Source: DATLFS01 sp035540935 (GTDB lineage Bacteria; Actinomycetota; CADDZG01; WHSQ01). Taken from it: a stretch of DNA of 9,761 nt. Location: assembly GCA_035540935.1 (NCBI GenBank), contig DATLFS010000047.1:1-9761 (forward strand). The letters run 5' to 3'. The position numbers were made by a program, and so were the translations under genes. Below the pieces are notes generated by a model. It was given only the letters and a program-made list of their open reading frames with translations, had not been told where the DNA came from and did no database searches. Numbering within the stretch: the first letter of the stretch is position 1; each line of letters opens with the position of its first letter. Below are positions 1-7,754 of the stretch, in pieces.

Positions 1-1101
<1,101 letters not shown>

Positions 1102-1112
<11 letters not shown>

Positions 1113-1902
1113 GGTCGCGCCGCTCGAACAGGGTCGCGCCGACGTAGACGGCCGCACCGATCGCCGCGGCCAGCACCAGGAAGTCGAGCACCGGCAACTC
1201 CCCGCGCAAAGGACCGTTCGCATCCGCGTACGCGAACGGGGACAGGAAGCGGACCCGCTCGGCGACGTTCCATAGCTCGGCCAGAGAGTCGACGATGTAG
1301 CCACCGACGGCCACGACCGCGGCCGTCGCGATCGCGGCGCCGCGCCTCCCCACACCGGCGCCGACCGCGAGCGCGACCGTGCCGTGGAGGAACGCGAGCA
1401 GATAAGCGAGACCCATCGCGACCGCGAGGTTGCCGAGGGGGACGTCCATCTGTGCGAGGTGCGACATGACGCCGAGCGCGACCAGCGTCACGCAGGTCAC
1501 GACCGCGAGGCCCGCCGCGAGTGCGCCGAGCTTCGCGAGGAAGAAACGAAAGCGCGAGATCGGCGTCGCGAGTACCAGCTCCAGCGTTCCCCTCCCCTCC
1601 TCGCCCGCGACCCCGTCGGCACCGCGGCCGATAGCGAAGGTGGCGAACAGCAACGGCAGCATGAGCGCGAACAAGCGACCGTTCAGCCATCCCTCGGGCG
1701 ACAGGAAGTCGGTCTCCCCACCGGTCAGGGCGCGAACGAAGTCGGGAAGCCGCTTCGTGAGCTCCTCGAGCGCAGGGTCGTTACGGAAGGACGCATACGG
1801 CGCGACCGTGATGAGGACGACGAAGACGAGGCCGGCGGACCACCCGATCAGCGACCGGCGCCGCTCCCACAACGTCTTGAAGAACACGCCCCGACCGATC
1901 AC
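1102..1902 (-). CDS. ABC-2 type transporter permease
   Basis: This is a 266-residue integral membrane protein and the likely channel partner of the ATPase encoded just upstream. Six hydrophobic segments are visible near residues 18-36, 74-92, 124-147, 157-180, 188-207 and 238-258. Between segments 2 and 3 lies a cytoplasmic stretch [18 protein letters not shown] (about 100-117), typical of ABC-2 permeases and probably the ATPase contact. The frame stays open upstream as far as 2502, but that part is the reverse reading of the ATPase gene. I chose the GTG at 1902 because its GTGA overlaps the ATPase stop by 4 nt, a sign of translational coupling. Its own ribosome binding site is weak (GGGA at 1911-1914). 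Family knowledge places such pairs in export of drugs, peptides or envelope components. The cargo here is unknown. Confidence 0.9.
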
Positions 1903-2795
1903 GAGCGCGATCCCGCGTAGTAGGCGAGGAAGATCTCTTCCAGGTCGGCGGCGTGGCTGACGAGGTTCTCCACCTCGTGCGCCGCCAGGAACTTCACGAC
2001 CGGGTCGACGCTCCCCTCGACCACCAGCGTGGCGACGTTGGCCGCGGTCCTCACGTCGCGGACGCCGGGGACGGTGGCGAGGCCGCCCGGCACCGCCCGA
2101 CCGGCGAAGTGCACCTCGAGGCGCCTCGGAGCGCGCGCCTTCAGCGCGTCGACCGCCTCGAAGGCGACGAGGTGACCGCCGCGCACGATCGCCACCCGAT
2201 CGGCGACGCGCTCCACCTCCGTCAGTACGTGCGACGACAGGAACACGGCGGCGCCGCCGGCAGCGGCCTCGCGCACGAGCGCGTGGAACTCCTGCTGGAT
2301 CAGCGGGTCCAGGCCGCCCGTGGGCTCGTCGAGCACGAGCACCTCGGGACGATGCAAGAGGGCGGTGACGATACCGACCTTCTGCTTGTTGCCTTTCGAC
2401 AGCTCTCCCGCCGGCCGCGTCAGGTCGAGATCGAGCCGCTCTGCCACGCGGCGCGCCGTCGAGAGGTCGCGCACGCCCCGCAGCGCGCCGAGGTAACGAC
2501 AATGCTCCTCGCCCGTCATCCGGTCGTAGAGCGCGAGCTCCCCCGGCAGGTACCCGACGCGCCGGCGGATCGGGAGGCTGTGCTCCCTCACGTCCATGCC
2601 GAGGACCTCCGCCCGGCCCGCGGTGGGGCGGATGAAGTCGAGCAAGAGACGGATCGTCGTCGTCTTCCCCGCGCCGTTCGGGCCGAGATAGCCGACGATC
2701 TCGCCCGGATGCACCTCGAGGTGCAGGTCCTCGAGCGCGCGCACCCGGCCGTAGTGCTTCGTGAGGCCGGCGGCCCGGATCGAAGCCGCGCTCAC
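1899..2795 (-). CDS. ABC transporter ATP-binding protein
   Basis: This 298-residue cytoplasmic ATPase should power the coupled ABC-2 permease. Visible motifs are Walker A GPNGAGKTT (38-46), signature LSKGNKQK (132-139), Walker B plus D-loop VLVLDEPTGGLD (152-163) and the switch histidine in SSHVLTEVE (H189). The Q-loop reads GYLPGE (81-86) rather than the usual form with glutamine. This, together with LSKGN instead of LSGGQ, is a pattern I know from ABC-2 exporter ATPases, so it is not evidence of inactivity. Residues after about 220 form the extra C-terminal domain common in exporters of this group. GTG 2795 is the furthest upstream start in frame and sits the usual short distance before LTKHYG, but no clear Shine-Dalgarno precedes it. 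It lies 39 bp after propeller D, so read-through transcription is likely. A functional link to the propellers is inferred only. Confidence 0.95.
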   Translation of the reverse strand: MSAASIRAAGLTKHYGRVRALEDLHLEVHPGEIVGYLGPNGAGKTTTIRLLLDFIRPTAGRAEVLGMDVREHSLPIRRRVGYLPGELALYDRMTGEEHCRYLGALRGVRDLSTARRVAERLDLDLTRPAGELSKGNKQKVGIVTALLHRPEVLVLDEPTGGLDPLIQQEFHALVREAAAGGAAVFLSSHVLTEVERVADRVAIVRGGHLVAFEAVDALKARAPRRLEVHFAGRAVPGGLATVPGVRDVRTAANVATLVVEGSVDPVVKFLAAHEVENLVSHAADLEEIFLAYYAGSRS

Positions 2796-2834
2796 CTCGC
2801 GGCGGACCGCACCGGACCCGTCATGGCCGAGACG

Positions 2835-4037
2835 TTACGACTTCTTCTTCGCCTCTTTCAGCCCCTTGACCTGAAGCATCTCGAAGCCGCGGGCCATGTC
2901 GTTGATCAGGACGTAGCCGTTGTACCAGTGGGCGGTCCACGCGACCGCGTCTTCCGGGTGGTAGTAGGCGATCTCCTCGGGAAGCGATGGGTTCGTCAGG
3001 TCGAGGACGCTCGACCCACCCGAGAACCACGAGATCACGAGGTTGCGCGTGCCGGGGACGAAGTTGAAGTGGTGCGAGGTGCACCAAGAGTCTGCCCATC
3101 CGTTCACCGGGCCTACGTCGCCGTAGACACCCACAGGCTGGCTGCCGCGCTTGGGCGCGAACCTGCCGACGGGGACGGGGAGGGTCGGGTTCGAGATGTC
3201 GTAGAAGAAAGCGGCGCCGGTCGGGCTCTGGCCGCTGACGCACTCGTGACCCGCGAACGCCTCGTCGTCGATCACGAGCAGGTCACCGTCGGGGCTCGCC
3301 AGCGCGTAGTGCGGGAACTCGACCAATGGGTTGACGATCACCGAGATCCGGGACGGGGCCAGCGGGTCGGAGACGTCCCAGATCGAGACCTGGCCGCCGC
3401 CCGCGCAGAAACCGAGCTTCTCGTCCTTCGTGATGTGGAAGGACCAGTCGTGACAGCCGAGCGGCGGCGCGTTGAAGGTCGCCGCCAGCACCGGCTTCTT
3501 CGGGTTCGACACGTCGATGATCGACTCGGCCTGGCTGCCGAGGCCTCCCGGCGACGAGTAGATCAGTGGCTTGCCCGGGTACGGCGTGATCGTGTGCGCG
3601 CCGCCGGCGGCCTGGATCCCGCCCAGCTGCTTCGGACGCCGCGGGTTGGAGGTGTCGAAGAGGACGATGTTCGACGTAGGGTCGCACAGCGGCGGCTGGT
3701 TGTATGAGATCGCCAGCAAACGGCGGCCGGCGGTGGCGACATCGGCGTCGTCACCAGGGCACGGCGCGTAGCCGACGGCCTTCGGCTTCTTTTTGCCAAT
3801 GTCGATGATGAAGGCGCCGCCCTGCTCGCGGATTTCGCCGCGGTTGAACTTGCCGTTGAACTGCCCCGCGTAGACGAGGTTGCCGTCGAAGGCGAGCTCG
3901 CTCCCGCCCTCGTACGGGATGTGCGCCACGGCCTTCACGTTGTCCGACTTGTCGACCGCGACTTCGGGCGCAGCCCCTGCGGGAAGAACCACGACGATCA
4001 GCAGCGCCACGACCAGCCCAAAGACTCTCGCCTTCAC
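2835..4037 (-). CDS. Secreted LVIVD-repeat beta-propeller protein D
   Basis: This 400-residue protein is predicted to be exported. It has a signal peptide (charged start, hydrophobic run about 6-20, GAA before a likely cleavage near residue 23). The mature part opens with VDKSDNV. About seven repeats follow, with IIDIGKKKP, LFDTSNPRRP, IIDVSNPKKP, IWDVSDPLAP, FYDISNPTLP and VLDLTNPSLP as the LVIVD-type strands, which fits a seven-bladed beta-propeller. Six cysteines (C93, C118, C195, C211, C266, C319) match those of A and B exactly. Histidines H148, H196, H243, H265 and H322 sit at or near blade starts. Compared with A and B, it carries extra residues in blade 1 (about 61-72) and before blade 6 (about 304-317). 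A near-perfect ribosome binding site precedes the GTG start, unlike the coupled genes before it. No catalytic function is recognised; such proteins are usually annotated only as surface or secreted propellers. Confidence 0.9.
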   Translation of the reverse strand: MKARVFGLVVALLIVVVLPAGAAPEVAVDKSDNVKAVAHIPYEGGSELAFDGNLVYAGQFNGKFNRGEIREQGGAFIIDIGKKKPKAVGYAPCPGDDADVATAGRRLLAISYNQPPLCDPTSNIVLFDTSNPRRPKQLGGIQAAGGAHTITPYPGKPLIYSSPGGLGSQAESIIDVSNPKKPVLAATFNAPPLGCHDWSFHITKDEKLGFCAGGGQVSIWDVSDPLAPSRISVIVNPLVEFPHYALASPDGDLLVIDDEAFAGHECVSGQSPTGAAFFYDISNPTLPVPVGRFAPKRGSQPVGVYGDVGPVNGWADSWCTSHHFNFVPGTRNLVISWFSGGSSVLDLTNPSLPEEIAYYHPEDAVAWTAHWYNGYVLINDMARGFEMLQVKGLKEAKKKS

Positions 4038-4111
4038 CTGGACCTCCTTCGTTTAGCTTTGGCGACGACGTGGCGCCCTGCTCACGCCGGCATGTGTGCC
4101 CGTCGGGGCGA
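4038..4111 (-). other. 74-bp spacer between propellers C and D
   Basis: This is the longest non-coding stretch in the window. It holds the strong ribosome binding site of D. A 4-bp stem with a 4-base loop (4098-4109) lies right after the stop of C, but it has no T-tract and is too weak to call a terminator. A separate promoter for D could fit here, but I see no clear -35/-10 pair. Confidence 0.5.
4042..4049 (-). promoter_or_regulatory. Strong ribosome binding site of propeller D
   Basis: AAGGAGGT on the - strand is a near-perfect anti-16S match, ending 4 nt before GTG 4037. It is the best such site in the window, as expected for a gene that is not coupled to the stop of its upstream neighbour. 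Confidence 0.85.
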
Positions 4112-5431
4112 TCAGCCCTTCGGCGGCGTGAACTTGAACACATCCAGTCCGCGCGCCCCGAAGTCCCCCACGTACACGACTCCCTTGTGCCACTCCGCGC
4201 CCCACGAGTTCATCCCCGGCTCGATGTAGTAGCCGGCTTTGGTCGGCTCCGCCGGATCGCTGAGGTCGATCACCTGAAGACCGGCGTTGTAGGAACCCAT
4301 GTACATGTAGTTCCCCTTCGTGCTGAAGACATGGGCCGAACAAACGGGCGCAGGAGTCCCCACTCCGATGAACCATTCCGACAGCTTCGTCGCCGTCGTG
4401 AGGTCGGGTGACACTCTCACGAGTGCGACACCCCCGGCATTGCAGCCGTTGTGAAGATCCTCATCCGTCACGATCATCACACTGTTGTCTCCGTCGAGGA
4501 ACTGAGCCTCGTGGTAGTAGCGAATGGCGTGCCCCTCGTCGTTGGTCCACCGGTTTAGAACGACCGGCCGCCTCGGATCCGTGATGTCCACGATGAGGAT
4601 GCTCCCAGTGTTCCCATTGCCGAGATAGCTTCCTCCCTCTGCGAGCAGAGCGATATCGCGCTTCTTCGTCTTTCCATTGATCCGCACCTTGTGATCTGTG
4701 TAGACCGTGATGTCGTGGGTGTGCGTATAAGGGTTCCCTACGGGCCGCCCCTTGCGGTAGGGAGACGCCTCCCACATCAGGACGGGATCGGCCGCAAACA
4801 GGAGCTTCGGCGCGCTCGGCTCCTTCTTGAGAAGCGGACGCAGGTCGAAGATGCGCAGGCCCAAGTCGAGGTCACCGCCCGACGGCATCCACAGCTTGCG
4901 CTCGTCCACGATGTCACCGTTGTGCGCTTCTCCCTCCTGGTCCCCCACCAGCTCGGCAAGAAGCTCCGGGTTCGCAGGATCAGTAACGTCGAGAAACTCA
5001 GTGCGCGTGGTGGACGAATGGCGGCTGGTTCCCGCGAGGGTCGCGATATGACGCTTACCGAAAACGGCGGCGTCTGGAACCGCATCCGCCCGAAGACCGA
5101 GGTCGGACGTGCTTTCGAAACCGGGCATGTATTCCCCGACGACGGCGGGCGCCGTGGGATCAGAGATGTCAAAGATTCGCATTCCGAAGCCGTAGGCGCC
5201 GACATACATCCGCTTTCCCTCGATGGCGACATGTCCGCCGGTGGCACCGGGAACGTTCGTAACGTGCTCCACGTTCTCGGAGAGGGGTGGCGCTTTCTCA
5301 TCGCTTGCTGCGGGGCCGGTGCCCATAGCCATGACGGCGAGCACCGCCATACCCGCGACCGGCCGAGTCAGCCTGGCCGAGCCGTCGCTGTTCGTGCGGC
5401 GCCTTCCGCGCGCCCATACCTTCAGAGTCAT
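4112..5431 (-). CDS. Secreted LVIVD-repeat beta-propeller protein C (divergent paralogue)
   Basis: This 439-residue protein is probably exported. A long basic leader (RGRRR near 8-12, further Arg to 23) precedes a short hydrophobic stretch about 24-42 ending PAAS. The Arg run does not form a good twin-arginine motif. The mature start LSENV parallels the S(D/E)NV of A, B and D. Repeats with IFDISDPTAP, FLDVTDPANP, IFDLRPLLK, IVDITDPRRP and VIDLSDPAEP suggest seven blades. It has only two cysteines, C330 (LHNGC) and C364 (VCSAH), at the same blade 5 and 6 sites as in its neighbours. Histidines H67, H170, H237/H239, H307, H367 and H415 recur at blade starts. ATG 5431 forms an ATGA overlap with the stop of B and has GGAGAGG upstream. 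An internal start at residue 28 would remove the basic leader. GC is lower than in neighbours (about 56% over 4441-4740, hand count), suggesting a different history. Function is not recognised. Confidence 0.88.
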   Translation of the reverse strand: MTLKVWARGRRRTNSDGSARLTRPVAGMAVLAVMAMGTGPAASDEKAPPLSENVEHVTNVPGATGGHVAIEGKRMYVGAYGFGMRIFDISDPTAPAVVGEYMPGFESTSDLGLRADAVPDAAVFGKRHIATLAGTSRHSSTTRTEFLDVTDPANPELLAELVGDQEGEAHNGDIVDERKLWMPSGGDLDLGLRIFDLRPLLKKEPSAPKLLFAADPVLMWEASPYRKGRPVGNPYTHTHDITVYTDHKVRINGKTKKRDIALLAEGGSYLGNGNTGSILIVDITDPRRPVVLNRWTNDEGHAIRYYHEAQFLDGDNSVMIVTDEDLHNGCNAGGVALVRVSPDLTTATKLSEWFIGVGTPAPVCSAHVFSTKGNYMYMGSYNAGLQVIDLSDPAEPTKAGYYIEPGMNSWGAEWHKGVVYVGDFGARGLDVFKFTPPKG

Positions 5432-6573
5432 TTTGGGTTCCTCTCCCTGAGTCCCTCGACCTCGAGCACGTCCAGGCCCCGATTACCGTCGTTTGCGTAG
5501 ATGAATCCGTCATAGAAGTAGGACGACCACGTGTTGGCGTCGTCCGGCATAAAGTGCGCGACTTCGGTGATGAGTGTTGGATCACTCAGGTCGAGAACGC
5601 TGGTCCCACCGGTGTACCAAGACACCACCAGGTTCATCGTCCCGGGCACGAACTGGAAGTTGTGCGCCGTGCACCAGGCGGTCGCACCCACAGGAGATGC
5701 GCCGCGACGAGGACCCCATTGCCCCACCAGCAACGGTAGCTCCGGAACCGAGATGTCGTATACGAACAGCGAGCCCGTCGGCCCTCCGGCGGCACACTCG
5801 TGGGCGACGAAGGCTTCATCGCCCACAACCAGATACCGGCCGTCCGGCGACGGGATCGCCGAATGCGGAAAGAACATCGCCGGGTTCACGATCCGTCCGA
5901 TCGTCTCCGGAGCCAGAGGATCGGTTACGTCCCAGATTTGGATCTCGGTGAGACCCGCGCAGAAGGCCAACGGCCGTTCCTTTCCCATGTGAAACCAGAC
6001 GTCGTGACAGCCGGCCGCATTCGGACGATAGGTCGCTGCGACCACGGGTTTCTTCGGATTGGACACGTCCAGAATCTGCTCAACTCCGCCACCATTCGCC
6101 AGACCTCCGGGAGATGCATAGACGATGGGTTTGCCGGGGTAGACGGTTAGCGTGTGCGTCCCGCCGGGGAGGTTGTCCACCGCACCGAGAATTCGTGGCC
6201 GGCGGGGATTCTTCACGTCGATGAGCCGGACTCCGGCTCCCGGTACGGGCCCGCACGAGCCCGAGTGGTAGCCGAGAGCGAGCACTCCCTTTTCCACGAC
6301 GGCCACGTCGTTCTGAGATCCGGGGCACGGGATGAACGACACTTTCTTCGGCGTCCTCCCGCGCGTGTCGATCACGTGGACGCCTCCCTCCTGCCCCTGC
6401 TGTCCCGCGAAGACGTAGCGTCCGTCGAAGTCGAGGTCGGTGCCGCCGGTGTAGGAAAAGCTCTTCACGAGCCGGACGTTCTCACTCTGGTCGATAGCCG
6501 GTGCAGCCGCGGCCGGCACGACACCAACCAGCAGTGACAGCGCGGCCGTAGCCGCGCCGAGGGCGAATCTCAC
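5428..6573 (-). CDS. Secreted LVIVD-repeat beta-propeller protein B
   Basis: This 381-residue protein has a clear signal peptide (hydrophobic about 4-20, AAA-A before a cleavage near 24) and mature start IDQSENV. Seven repeat units can be traced, starting near residues 45, 88, 140, 190, 237, 304 and 350, with LVIVD-type strands such as VHVIDTRGRTP, RLIDVKNPRRP, ILDVSNPKKP, IWDVTDPLAP, VYDISVPELP and VLDLSDP. This fits a seven-bladed beta-propeller. The six cysteines are C83, C107, C189, C205, C260 and C301. Blade-start histidines are H140, H190, H237 and H304, with H259 next to C260. It is the closest relative of A: the block around residues 137-171 is nearly identical. The GTG start overlaps the stop of A as GTGA and has AAGGA 6 nt upstream. 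I know of no assigned enzymatic activity; ligand or metal binding, or a cell-surface role, are possible. Confidence 0.9.
   Translation of the reverse strand: MRFALGAATAALSLLVGVVPAAAAPAIDQSENVRLVKSFSYTGGTDLDFDGRYVFAGQQGQEGGVHVIDTRGRTPKKVSFIPCPGSQNDVAVVEKGVLALGYHSGSCGPVPGAGVRLIDVKNPRRPRILGAVDNLPGGTHTLTVYPGKPIVYASPGGLANGGGVEQILDVSNPKKPVVAATYRPNAAGCHDVWFHMGKERPLAFCAGLTEIQIWDVTDPLAPETIGRIVNPAMFFPHSAIPSPDGRYLVVGDEAFVAHECAAGGPTGSLFVYDISVPELPLLVGQWGPRRGASPVGATAWCTAHNFQFVPGTMNLVVSWYTGGTSVLDLSDPTLITEVAHFMPDDANTWSSYFYDGFIYANDGNRGLDVLEVEGLRERNPK
5440..5446 (-). promoter_or_regulatory. Ribosome binding site of propeller C
   Basis: GGAGAGG on the - strand, inside the end of propeller B, lies 8 nt before ATG 5431. 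It supports the long-leader start over the internal Met28. Confidence 0.6.
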
Positions 6574-7754
6574 TTGACTTCCTTCAGTCCCGACACACGG
6601 AAGATGTCGAGGGCGCCGCGCTCGCGGTCGTTGGCGTAGACGAGGCCGTCGTACCAGTACGCCGACCAGTAGTTCACCTCTTCGCTCTGGTAATGCGCGA
6701 CCTCAGACGGCGTCGCCGGGTTCGTCCAGTCGATGACGTTCATACCGGCCGCGTACCAAGAAGCCACCATGAGGCGGGTCCCTGGGATGAAGTTGAAGAG
6801 GTGGGCGGTGCACCACTGGCCGCGGTCGATGTCGGGCGACGAGATCGGGCTCTCTCCGCGGTTGATGCCGAAGTATCCCTGGGGCACCGGAACGGCGGGA
6901 TTGGAGATGTCGTACGCCCACATCGCGCCGGTCGGCCCCCCGCGGCACTCGTTGGCGCCGAAGTTCTCGTCGCCGAGCACGAGCAGGTCGCCGTCGGGCG
7001 ATATGGCCGCGGAGTGGTGGAAGAAGATGAGCGGGTTGTGGATCCGGCCGATCGTCTGCGGCGCGAGCGGGTCGGAGACATCCCAGATCTGCGTCTCGCC
7101 CAGCCCGGCGCACACCGCCAGCTTCCGGTCCTTGCGGATGTCGAAGATCAGGTCGTGGCACCCGGTTGGATTGGGGGTGAACGTCGCCGCGACTTTCGGG
7201 TTCCGCGGGTCGGACACGTCGAGGATCTGCTCTACGCCGCCGCCGTTGGCGAGGCCGCCGGGGGACGCGTAGATGATCGGCTTGCCCGGGTAGACCGTGA
7301 GCGTGTGAGTGCCTCCGGGAAGGTCGTTGACCGCACCCAGGTACTTCGGCCGCTTCGGGTTCTTGACGTCGATGAGCCGTACGCCGCCACCGGGCGCGCC
7401 GGCACACGTCGACGAGTGATAGCCGATCGCGATGAGGCCCGGCTTCACGACGGCGACGTCGTTCTGCCCACCGGGACAAGCGATGAAGGCGACCTTCTTG
7501 GGGACCTTCTTGGAGGCGTCGATCACGTGGACGCCGCCGCTGTTCCCCTGCTGCATCGCGTAGACCCACTTGCCCTGGAAATCGATGTCCGTTCCCGCGG
7601 AGAAGAAGTCCTCGACGCCGGTGTACTTGTAGGTCTTGACCAGACGGACGTTGTCGCTCTTGTCGACGGCGCGCCGGTCGTCCGCGGCGGCCGCCGGAGC
7701 CGCGAGCAGCGCGGCCACAAGCGCGGTGCCCAGCGCGATGCGCATGGATCTCAC
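6570..7754 (-). CDS. Secreted LVIVD-repeat beta-propeller protein A
   Basis: This 394-residue protein is the first of four tandem propellers. A signal peptide covers about residues 4-24 (hydrophobic run rich in Ala and Leu, AAAA before the cleavage), followed by VDKSDNV. Repeats with VHVIDASKKVP, RLIDVKNPKRP, ILDVSDPRNP, IWDVSDPLAP, AYDISNPAVP and VIDWTNPATP fit seven blades. Cysteines C93, C117, C199, C215, C270 and C315 match B and D. Conserved histidines are H150, H200, H247 and H318; the His before the blade 5 cysteine in B and D is Asn here (NEC). A short insert (about 47-53) is absent from B. The frame stays open upstream to 8291, but that is the SRPBCC gene read in another frame. I chose GTG 7754 over ATG 7745 because it makes a GTGA overlap with the preceding stop and lies 8 nt after GGAGGGG. 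The two starts differ by three residues. Biochemical function is not recognised. Confidence 0.9.
   Translation of the reverse strand: MRSMRIALGTALVAALLAAPAAAADDRRAVDKSDNVRLVKTYKYTGVEDFFSAGTDIDFQGKWVYAMQQGNSGGVHVIDASKKVPKKVAFIACPGGQNDVAVVKPGLIAIGYHSSTCAGAPGGGVRLIDVKNPKRPKYLGAVNDLPGGTHTLTVYPGKPIIYASPGGLANGGGVEQILDVSDPRNPKVAATFTPNPTGCHDLIFDIRKDRKLAVCAGLGETQIWDVSDPLAPQTIGRIHNPLIFFHHSAAISPDGDLLVLGDENFGANECRGGPTGAMWAYDISNPAVPVPQGYFGINRGESPISSPDIDRGQWCTAHLFNFIPGTRLMVASWYAAGMNVIDWTNPATPSEVAHYQSEEVNYWSAYWYDGLVYANDRERGALDIFRVSGLKEVK
6580..6584 (-). promoter_or_regulatory. Ribosome binding site of propeller B
   Basis: AAGGA on the - strand, inside the codons for the C-terminal Lys-Glu of propeller A, lies 6 nt before the GTG at 6573. 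It supports re-initiation at the GTGA overlap. Confidence 0.65.

Larger units (their letters stand above)
2835..7754 (-). repeat. Tandem array of four paralogous LVIVD propeller genes (A-B-C-D)
   Basis: Four consecutive genes encode exported proteins with the same design: signal peptide, S(D/E)NV mature N-terminus, seven LVIVD-type repeats, and a last blade with a W-rich start and an RG motif near the C-terminus (for example NRGLDVLEV in B, ARGLDVFKF in C). A and B are closest, D is intermediate, and C is clearly most distant. In the best-conserved part of A and B (about 7261-7338 and 6111-6188) I count about 17 nucleotide differences in 78, mostly silent, with three amino-acid changes. The duplications are therefore old and under protein-level constraint, not a recent copy event. 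Confidence 0.85.

Noticed and set aside
1903..2502. N-terminal extension of the permease up to 2502
   Set aside because: It overlaps the ATPase core, including its signature and Walker B, in a different frame and is Arg/Gly-rich noise. The GTGA overlap at 1902 is the sensible start.
2635..2860. Altered Q-loop (GYLPGE) and signature (LSKGN) in the ATPase as signs of a dead enzyme
   Set aside because: These variants are usual in ABC-2 exporter ATPases, and the Walker A, Walker B and switch His are intact.
1953..3707. A 584-codon open frame on the + strand
   Set aside because: It lies antisense to the ATPase and propeller D, both of which have clear family motifs. The translation is Arg/Asp/Val-rich with no motif, as expected for the complement of high-GC genes.
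4098..4109. Hairpin GCCC-GTCG-GGGC after the stop of propeller C as a terminator
   Set aside because: The stem is only 4 bp and no T-tract follows in the direction of transcription.
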